A stretch of DNA of 64,000 bases from an uncultured Nitrospirota bacterium (GTDB taxonomy: Bacteria; Nitrospirota; Nitrospiria; Nitrospirales; UBA8639), in the NCBI GenBank assembly GCA_937139405.1, contig CAKZPV010000049.1:62001-126000 (forward strand). Reading direction: 5' to 3'. The translations under genes were made by a program, and so were the position numbers. Shown here one piece after another: positions 1 through 7,278 of this stretch. Position 1 is the stretch's first letter. Each line of letters starts with the position of its first letter. Under the pieces are notes generated by a model, which was not told the origin of the DNA, did no database searches, and saw nothing but the letters and a program-made list of their open reading frames with translations.

Positions 1-386
1 GTGTCGGGAAACCGCCACACTCCCCATTTTGCATATATTTCGACGCTGCGAGGACCCAATTGGGGGAGTTCTGCTGATAACCATCTGTTTCCTTGCTTGT
101 TTACTTCAGCCAGCTGAATTCGTTGGGGACTCGTGGTCTTTAGCGTTCGAATCCAGGCTTGAGCTCCGTCGGCAAACGGTTGAAGATATTCACCGATACC
201 AGGCCTGGGCTTATCCTCAAAGTGTAAATTTGTGATCCCAAACTTTCCGGAATCATGGTCTATAGTTGCCCAAAGATAGTGAGATAAGGCAGGTGAACCC
301 TGAATAACGAGAAATACTATGACTAGTAGAAGGATTATTCGAAACACAGAAACTTTTCCCTTAGACAAAAGCATTGAAAATTTCAT
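1..386 (-). CDS. Exported DUF4198-like protein (partial, runs off left edge)
   Basis: Reading the reverse strand from the ATG at 386-384 gives 128 codons without a stop up to the window edge. The product has a basic start, a hydrophobic segment (about residues 14-28) ending in SPALS, then a mature start HYLWATID. The His-Tyr-Leu-Trp start after the signal peptide and the following beta-rich stretch (LHFEDKPRPG, later WGVW) resemble the exported DUF4198 family, whose members are often linked to metal uptake. The C-terminus lies outside the window. A second Met at codon 5 is possible, and no strong ribosome binding site is visible. The gene runs divergently from the NRPS genes. A short forward-strand ORF over the same bases is only its shadow. 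The family call is by eye and tentative; that it is a real exported protein is fairly secure. Confidence 0.62.
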   Translation of the reverse strand, partial: MKFSMLLSKGKVSVFRIILLLVIVFLVIQGSPALSHYLWATIDHDSGKFGITNLHFEDKPRPGIGEYLQPFADGAQAWIRTLKTTSPQRIQLAEVNKQGNRWLSAELPQLGPRSVEIYAKWGVWRFPD

Positions 387-725
387 TTACCCACTATATT
401 AGTAGAACTAGGCAATTTTACCAATAGGAAGAATTATTTCATGGAATTTGGTAAATATCTATTGCAGCGAGGGAACCCTTAATAGAACTCTTCTGAAAAC
501 ACTTGAGGGAAACGAAGGGCTCAATATATCATAAATTAAGGTTTAATGGCCTACTCGAAAGTTCTAAAGATTTCGAATAATTTTAATGACTTCTTCTTGA
601 GTCAGAGTCTAGAGGATTTCACGTGGGGATGACTGAAAGTCGTTTTAAAAACGTCCATTGCCAAATCATATCTACGTGGGGGCCTATCTACAAACGCAGG
701 GGTTAAGAGGATTTAGCACTTTTTT
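387..725. other. Divergent intergenic region before the NRPS genes
   Basis: This AT-rich stretch lies between the divergent exported-protein gene and the first NRPS gene. It should hold the promoters of both. I see no open frame with a convincing start, no tRNA and no clear repeat. An AAGAGGA stretch at about 706-712 is the only Shine-Dalgarno-like sequence before the first NRPS gene, and it sits rather far from the start codon. Confidence 0.4.
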
Positions 726-2678
726 GTGAGTTTAGTCATGCAGAAAACTGATACGAGTGACCGTTTCACCTATGTTCATGAATTATTTGAACAGCAAGCG
801 GAGCGCACTCCTCATAGAATTGCCCTGGTCCATAAGGACTGCCATGTCACCTACCAAGACTTAAACCAGCGCAGCAATCGACTTGCCTATTATCTCACCC
901 AAATAGGGGTTCGACCGGAAGCCATCGTTGGGATCTATGTGGGCAACCCCGTTCATTCTGTGATTGGAATCCTTGGAGTTTTGAAGGCAGGCGCCGCATA
1001 TACTCCGCTTAATATAGATGATCCTCTAAACCGGATTAATGCCCACCTAGGTAATGCCCACGTCCAACATGTAATTGTCGATAGTTATTCCCCTGCAGAT
1101 TTTGAATGGCCTGATGGACAAATTATTGATTTTGACGAGGATGTTTGGCAAATGGCCTCTGTTCCAAGAGAGGGTTTGGGGATAGGAATTCATCCCAAAA
1201 ATCTGGCCTATGTCATTCATACCTCTGGCACAACTGGTGACCCAAAGAGCGTTGCTATGGGGCATGAGGCCTTTTCTAACCTCATCTCGTGGCATACCAA
1301 GACGTTAGCTGGGGATAATGTAAGAACTTTGCTTTACACCCCTTTCAGTTTCGATGCGTCAAATCAGGAGTTGTTTTCCACAATCTGCGTGGGAGGAATA
1401 CTTTACCTGATTGACAATACGATTCGTCATGATCCGTTCGAACTCATTTCATTCATTCAAGAAAAAATGATCGGTCGCATCCTTTTATTTTTTGCGCCTT
1501 TGCAAAACTTTATGGTTATTGCCAATGACGAAGAACGCGTATTTGATCACCTTCATGAGATTATCACCGCAGGCGAACCGATTAAGATGACCTCGCAACT
1601 TCTCAAGTTTTTTCACAGGAACAACACCTGTCGATTTATCAATATGTATGGTCTTTCAGAAACTCATACCGTTACGTGTTTTCTCTTCCCCTCCGATCCT
1701 CATTCGTGGTCGACAACTGCATCCATCGGACTCCCGATCAGCCACACAAAAATTGACTTTTTTGAAGAAGAAGTCTTGGGAAAAGAGCAATCCGGGGAAA
1801 TCTATGTCAGTGGAGTTTCATTAGCAAGAGGATACTTGAATCGTCCCGACCTTACCGCGGAGAAGTATCTCCCTTGCCCTTTTGATGGTTCCATGGGGGA
1901 ACGAATGTGTCGCACCGGTGATCTTGGAAAAAGATTGCCTGATGGATCGTTAGAATGCTTGGGGCGCCGAGATTATCAAGTGAAAATTCGTGGGTACCGG
2001 ATAGAATTGAGCGAAGTGGAATCTGTCTTGACTCGACATACCTCTGTAAACGAGGCTGTTGTCATAGCTCGAACCCAGAAGTCGAACCAAGAAATCTCTT
2101 CTCAAATGAGGAGAGAAGACGCCAGCAGCCTACATCTTGTTGCCTATGTCGTCATACATCCTCATCGGGAAGTGACAATTCAAACTTTGCGAACCTATCT
2201 GCGAGAGCACGTCTCTTCCTATATGATTCCTTCATTTTTTGTTTTCTTGGAAAAACTCCCTCTTTCTACAAATGGCAAAGTTGACCGGAATTTACTTCCT
2301 AATCCAATAGGAAGAGATTTCGCGCATCAAGAACAAATTGATGCTCCTCGAAATCCGGTTGAAGAAGTAGTGCTAGGATTGTGGGGCAATGTCTTAGATC
2401 ATTCGAATGTCGGCATTCACGCAAATTTCTTCGAGTTGGGAGGCGATTCATTAGCTGCAACACGCTTTATCTCCGAAATGCGAAAGTTATTCCAATGCGA
2501 ACTTGGAGTCCGGTCGCTTTTCGAAAATCCTACAGTCGAAAAATTCGCACGAGTGTTGGGGAATCTATCAATGGGGGAACAGCATATTCACGATACAGCA
2601 ACATTAATTTTACAAGTTGCGGAACTCTCAGAAGAAGAGGTCGACAATAGCATTCTCCGTCAGATGCCCTCTTTCTAG
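726..2678 (+). CDS. NRPS loading module, A-T (possibly proline-like specificity)
   Basis: This is a 650-residue adenylation-thiolation didomain without a condensation domain, so it probably starts the peptide. The A domain begins near residue 17. Core motifs are A3 HTSGTTGDPKS at 165, A5 MYGLSETH at 307, A7 RTGD at 396-399, A8 around 420-435 and A10 NGKVDR at 516. The T domain carries FFELGGDSL with the phosphopantetheine serine at 575. Aligning A4-A5 by eye to GrsA gives the ten-residue code D-A-Q-F-I-A-M-T-V-K, which shares seven positions with the known proline code DVQFIAHVVK. Treat that as a weak prediction. A3 departs from the usual KPKGV. The tail after T (ELSEEEVD) is an acidic linker typical of protein-protein docking. 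The start could be this GTG or the ATG at 738. Confidence 0.88.
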   Translation: MSLVMQKTDTSDRFTYVHELFEQQAERTPHRIALVHKDCHVTYQDLNQRSNRLAYYLTQIGVRPEAIVGIYVGNPVHSVIGILGVLKAGAAYTPLNIDDPLNRINAHLGNAHVQHVIVDSYSPADFEWPDGQIIDFDEDVWQMASVPREGLGIGIHPKNLAYVIHTSGTTGDPKSVAMGHEAFSNLISWHTKTLAGDNVRTLLYTPFSFDASNQELFSTICVGGILYLIDNTIRHDPFELISFIQEKMIGRILLFFAPLQNFMVIANDEERVFDHLHEIITAGEPIKMTSQLLKFFHRNNTCRFINMYGLSETHTVTCFLFPSDPHSWSTTASIGLPISHTKIDFFEEEVLGKEQSGEIYVSGVSLARGYLNRPDLTAEKYLPCPFDGSMGERMCRTGDLGKRLPDGSLECLGRRDYQVKIRGYRIELSEVESVLTRHTSVNEAVVIARTQKSNQEISSQMRREDASSLHLVAYVVIHPHREVTIQTLRTYLREHVSSYMIPSFFVFLEKLPLSTNGKVDRNLLPNPIGRDFAHQEQIDAPRNPVEEVVLGLWGNVLDHSNVGIHANFFELGGDSLAATRFISEMRKLFQCELGVRSLFENPTVEKFARVLGNLSMGEQHIHDTATLILQVAELSEEEVDNSILRQMPSF

Positions 2679-2766
2679 TAGTTGGGGTATTGAATTTAGA
2701 GTCGTCGAGAATTTTATTGTTCCCTTTGTAGAAAGACAAGAAAAGCAATTTTCATTTTTTTAAACA

Positions 2767-5700
2767 ATGGTAAGAAACATGAAATTTTCTGCCAACTCTC
2801 TGAGCCACAAACTTAAGTTCACATCCAACAAATATGAATTGTTAGAAAGATTACGCCAAGATTCCGGTCTGGGCACCCCTTCGACTGAAAAAATCCCCAA
2901 AAGACATGACGCCAGTTCTTATCCTCTATCCTTTTCTCAGAAACGATTATGGTTTCTGCAGAGTTTGAATCCAGATAATTCTTTTTTTAATTCCACTGAA
3001 GCTCTTCGGATCAAAGGACAATTGAATATCGTGGCATTAGAACAGAGCCTTGCAAAGATTGAGCAAAGCCACGAAATCCTTCGGGCCTCATTTTCTACCG
3101 TAAATGGGCAACCTGTTCAAACCATTGGCCCGGGCACGGGCTTGAAGCCTCTTGTTGTTGATTTGCAAGACAAAATTGAGAAAGAACAAGAAGCAGCAAT
3201 TCAGAGCTTAATCGACAAGCACAATCTCGAGAACTTTATACTTAATAATGGGCCTTTAATACGAATCGGACTGGCTATTCTTAACCGTCATGAGCATGTC
3301 TTCATTATTACTATGCATCATATCATTTCAGATGGGTGGTCCTTTAACCTCTTTCTAAAAGCATTGAACCAATCGTATCTGGCATTTTCGAAGGATTACG
3401 TCATAGGATACCTTGAACCAGAAATTCAATACTCAGATTATGCGGAATGGCAATCACAATGCCTGCAAGGCGACGTATTGGAGGAAAAACTACGATATGC
3501 GAGAACCTTTTTAGCAAGCAATAGACCCACTCTGGAACTTCCCACCGATTATGTGCGACCGGCGAAACCCTCATTCAAGGGCAGAAGAGAGTCATTCTAT
3601 CTATCAAAAGATTTCGCGGACGCACTCCATGCATTTGCGCAAAAAAATGAGAGCACGTTCTTCATGGTGTTACTCGTCGCCTACGCTGTTTTGCTGAAAA
3701 CCTATACTGGTCAGGATGACATTTTAATTGGCGCTCCGGTCAGTGGCCGCGATCGGAAAGAAACAGAGAATTTGATGGGTTGCTTTGTCAACATGCTTGT
3801 CTTCCGGACCAATCTTGCAGGAAATCCTTCCATGCAAGATCTCATGACTCAGGTCAAAGCGACCACCGTGGATGCGTATGAGCATCAAGATTTACCATTC
3901 GAAAAATTGGTCGAGGTTCTCCAGCCTGAACGTCACATGAATCACAATCCGCTGTTCCAGGTAGCGCTTATCCTCGACATCGTTCCGGATCTCAATTTCT
4001 CGATGGGAGATCTAACAGTAGAAATCATTCCTTCTCAGCCCAAAACCACTTTATTTGATCTTATGCTTTTTATTACAGAGAGGGTTAACGGGTTGCAGGT
4101 TGATTTTCAATATAATACCGATCTGTTTGAAGCCCAAACTATGAAGAGACTCTTTCAACATTTTCGACGAATACTTGAATTACTCATCACCAAGCCATCG
4201 AAGAAAGTTTCCCAGTTACAGGTCCTGACAGACAGGGAATTAGAGCAAGTTCTTTATCAATGGAATATGACTCAATCTACACCTGCACCCAGGGTAGGAA
4301 TACATGAGCTTTTTTTAGAACAAGTCAAAAGCCGGCCAGATGCAATCGCAGTCATTGGCCGGTCATTCCCTTCAGCTCAGTTTGAAGAAGACACGACCAT
4401 GACCTATTTCTCTTTGAATAAAAACGCAACCCAAATAGCGGCTCTGTTAAGAGGAAAGGGAGTTAAACCAAATGACTTGGTTGGAATACTAGGGGAAAGA
4501 TCCATTGAAACATTAATTGGAATCTTGGGAATTTTAAAATCGGGAGCAGGGTTTGTGCCTATCGATCCAAAATACCCGAACAATCGAATCCATTACATTC
4601 TAGAAAATAGTGCAGTAAATATTGTGTTGGTCCCGAATGGAACGAGTAAAGATAACTGGGCCATTCATGACTATAATGGAGAAATACTCGAAATTAAGAA
4701 ACATACAGGATTCGTTGAATATGTTGACGATATCCAGACCAAAAGCGCTCTAGAAGAGGTTGCCTATGTGATGTATACCTCTGGAACCTCGGGCAATCCT
4801 AAAGGTGTCATCATTCCTCATGGAGCACTATCGAATTATGCTTCTTGGGCCAAAAACATTTATTTGAAAGGGAAAGTTCTTAATTTTTCATGGTTCACGT
4901 CCCTATCCTTTGATTTAACGATGACTTCTATTTTTGTCCCGTTGATTTCTGGCGCAAGTATAGTCATCCATAGGCAAGAAGAAGGCACTGAAATTGACTT
5001 AACGGTCGCACAAGTATTTCGGGACAACCGTGTTGATGTTGTGAAGCTCACTCCATCACATTTGGCCGTGGTTAGGGAATTAGATTTTCGAGGCGGTGCG
5101 ACAAAAAAATTGATCTTGGGTGGTGAAGACCTCAAATCAGAACTTGCTCGCGAGATATCCCAAATATTCAATGGCAAGGTTGAAATTCATAACGAGTACG
5201 GCCCGACTGAAACGACGGTGGGATGTATGATTTACCAGTTCAAAGATGAAAATGGCTTAGCTTCTTCGGTTCCTATTGGAAGACCAGCCGACAAGACACA
5301 GATTTACATTCTTGACCGATACTTAAATCCAGTTCCTGATGGTGTTATTGGCGAACTTTTTATTTCCGGTGAAGGATTGGCAGCGGGATATGTGACTCAA
5401 CCGGACCTGACCGCCGAAAAATTCCTACCAAACCCCTTTATTCCTGGAAAAAGAATGTATCGTACGGGGGATTTAGCTAAGCGCAGCATCACCGGTGACC
5501 TAAGCTATTTGGGTAGGGTAGATGAGCAGGTGAAAATTAAGGGAGTGCGGATAGAACCTGCAGAAATTGAAGCTGCCCTCATCGCTCATCCCGATGTTGA
5601 AGACTGTGTCTCAAAAATCCTGACAACCCAACAGCATTCTAACAATGGCACGAGTGACTGCGCAAAATGCGGTCTTACCTCGAGCTACCCTGATGTGCAG

Positions 5701-7146
5701 CTTGATGCAAAAGGGGTCTGCGATATTTGTTTTGAATATGAATCATATAAAACTATGGCAAATTCGTATTTTAAATCGATGAAAGAACTTCAAGAAATTT
5801 TCCAGACCGCCAAGAATTCTCGGAAGAATACCTATGATTGCCTGATGTTATTAAGTGGTGGAAAAGATAGTACGTACGTACTTTATCAACTTATCGAAAT
5901 GGGATTGAACGTTCTCGTGTTTTCCTTAGACAATGGCTTTATTTCAAAAGAAGCCAAGGCCAATATCCAGCGTGTAGTCGATGCGCTCAACGTCGAACAT
6001 GTTTTTGGTCAGACACCCGCGATGAATGCCATCTTTGTTGATAGTCTGAAACGATTTAGCAATGTCTGCAATGGTTGCTTCAAAACGATCTACACGATGA
6101 GCATGAATCTGGCCAGGGAAAAAGGCATTCGATATATCGTCACGGGTCTATCGAGAGGCCAAATTTTTGAAACACGGCTTGCTGGGTTTTTTCAGAATCG
6201 GGACTTCGATATCGATCACATTGATCGAGCCATCATAGAGGCAAGAAAAGCCTACCATAGAGTAGACGATGCTGTATCGCAATTGCTTGATGTCAAAATA
6301 TTTGAAGACGACAACGTCTTCCGCGACATAGAATTTATCGATTTCTACCGTTATTGTGATGTGTCGTTAGAAGACATGCTGGAATTTCTTCATACTCGGG
6401 CTCCTTGGATTCGCCCGAGCGATACTGGCAGATCGACGAATTGTCTGATCAATGAAGCCGGAATTTATGTCCACAAAAAGACACGTGGCTACCACAACTA
6501 TGCACTCCCCTATAGTTGGGACGTTCGGTTGGGGCACAAAGAACGGCATGCCGCCATGAAAGAACTTGATGATCAGATCGACGTAAATAACGTCAAAAAA
6601 ATCTTAGATGAAATTGGGTATCAGGAAAGCGAACGGTCCAGTACAAGTATGGAGAATCGGTTGATCCTGTACTATACCTCAAAGAAAGAAGCCAATCCGA
6701 AAGAGTTAAAACAGTTTCTCGCCAAACATCTTCCTGATTCGATGCTACCCTCTCACTTGATACGCATCCCTGAATTACCTCTCAACGTGAACGGTAAGCT
6801 GGATCGTGATCGCCTTCCTGACCCGGATGCACTATTGGACTGTACGACTACAGGATACACAGCTCCTCGAAATAGCATTGAATCTCACTTGACTACCATT
6901 TGGACGGAACTCTTAGGGCTCAAACACCTAGGGATAGAGGATAATTTTTTTGATCTTGGCGGACACTCCCTTTTGCTTACTCGTTTGATATCCCGAGTAG
7001 AGAAAGAGTGGAAGATCAATCTTCCCATTCGAGTTTTTTTCGAGGCACCAACCATAGCGGAATTAGGTGTAGAAATTGAACACGTGTTACTTTCCGAGAT
7101 TGAAGGATTAACTGAAGAGGAGGCTCAAGCCTCTACCCATTCTTGA
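2767..7146 (+). CDS. NRPS module C-A(PP-loop insert)-T, asparagine-like code
   Basis: A 1459-residue elongation module. The C domain (about 50-480) has the active-site motif HHIISDG at 184-190. The A domain starts near 510: A3 YTSGTSGNPKG at 670, A5 NEYGPTETT near 810, A8 around 915-935, A9/A10 at 1310-1345 with NGKLDR at 1342. The T serine is Ser1401 in DLGGHSL. Between A8 and A9 lies an in-frame foreign domain of about 330 residues (roughly 960-1290). It contains a CxxC...CxxC zinc-ribbon-like start (C965, C968, C985, C988), a PP-loop SGGKDS at 1030-1035, a further CNGC pair (C1101, C1104) and a C-terminal LPYSWDVRLG stretch. This matches the ATP-pyrophosphatase (AANH) fold, closest by eye to N-acetyl-sugar amidotransferases of the WbpG/PseA type. 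The A-domain code read by eye is D-L-T-K-I-G-E-V-G-K, one change from the known Asn code. I infer an Asn or Asp residue that is amidated, thiolated or otherwise ATP-activated on the line. Confidence 0.9.
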   Translation: MVRNMKFSANSLSHKLKFTSNKYELLERLRQDSGLGTPSTEKIPKRHDASSYPLSFSQKRLWFLQSLNPDNSFFNSTEALRIKGQLNIVALEQSLAKIEQSHEILRASFSTVNGQPVQTIGPGTGLKPLVVDLQDKIEKEQEAAIQSLIDKHNLENFILNNGPLIRIGLAILNRHEHVFIITMHHIISDGWSFNLFLKALNQSYLAFSKDYVIGYLEPEIQYSDYAEWQSQCLQGDVLEEKLRYARTFLASNRPTLELPTDYVRPAKPSFKGRRESFYLSKDFADALHAFAQKNESTFFMVLLVAYAVLLKTYTGQDDILIGAPVSGRDRKETENLMGCFVNMLVFRTNLAGNPSMQDLMTQVKATTVDAYEHQDLPFEKLVEVLQPERHMNHNPLFQVALILDIVPDLNFSMGDLTVEIIPSQPKTTLFDLMLFITERVNGLQVDFQYNTDLFEAQTMKRLFQHFRRILELLITKPSKKVSQLQVLTDRELEQVLYQWNMTQSTPAPRVGIHELFLEQVKSRPDAIAVIGRSFPSAQFEEDTTMTYFSLNKNATQIAALLRGKGVKPNDLVGILGERSIETLIGILGILKSGAGFVPIDPKYPNNRIHYILENSAVNIVLVPNGTSKDNWAIHDYNGEILEIKKHTGFVEYVDDIQTKSALEEVAYVMYTSGTSGNPKGVIIPHGALSNYASWAKNIYLKGKVLNFSWFTSLSFDLTMTSIFVPLISGASIVIHRQEEGTEIDLTVAQVFRDNRVDVVKLTPSHLAVVRELDFRGGATKKLILGGEDLKSELAREISQIFNGKVEIHNEYGPTETTVGCMIYQFKDENGLASSVPIGRPADKTQIYILDRYLNPVPDGVIGELFISGEGLAAGYVTQPDLTAEKFLPNPFIPGKRMYRTGDLAKRSITGDLSYLGRVDEQVKIKGVRIEPAEIEAALIAHPDVEDCVSKILTTQQHSNNGTSDCAKCGLTSSYPDVQLDAKGVCDICFEYESYKTMANSYFKSMKELQEIFQTAKNSRKNTYDCLMLLSGGKDSTYVLYQLIEMGLNVLVFSLDNGFISKEAKANIQRVVDALNVEHVFGQTPAMNAIFVDSLKRFSNVCNGCFKTIYTMSMNLAREKGIRYIVTGLSRGQIFETRLAGFFQNRDFDIDHIDRAIIEARKAYHRVDDAVSQLLDVKIFEDDNVFRDIEFIDFYRYCDVSLEDMLEFLHTRAPWIRPSDTGRSTNCLINEAGIYVHKKTRGYHNYALPYSWDVRLGHKERHAAMKELDDQIDVNNVKKILDEIGYQESERSSTSMENRLILYYTSKKEANPKELKQFLAKHLPDSMLPSHLIRIPELPLNVNGKLDRDRLPDPDALLDCTTTGYTAPRNSIESHLTTIWTELLGLKHLGIEDNFFDLGGHSLLLTRLISRVEKEWKINLPIRVFFEAPTIAELGVEIEHVLLSEIEGLTEEEAQASTHS

Positions 7147-7278
7147 CAGCATGGTGTGAATTGGAACGAGTGAAATTGATGAAGTATATAGAGAAATGCA
7201 CGAGGCCATCCTGGCAATGCCCAATGGCATGATCTAAGTTGATGTTCTGTGCCCCATCATTTTACGGATAAGAATCCC

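Noticed and set aside
29-235. Short forward ORF at the left edge
   Set aside because: It lies antisense to a better supported exported-protein gene with a signal peptide that runs off the edge on the reverse strand.
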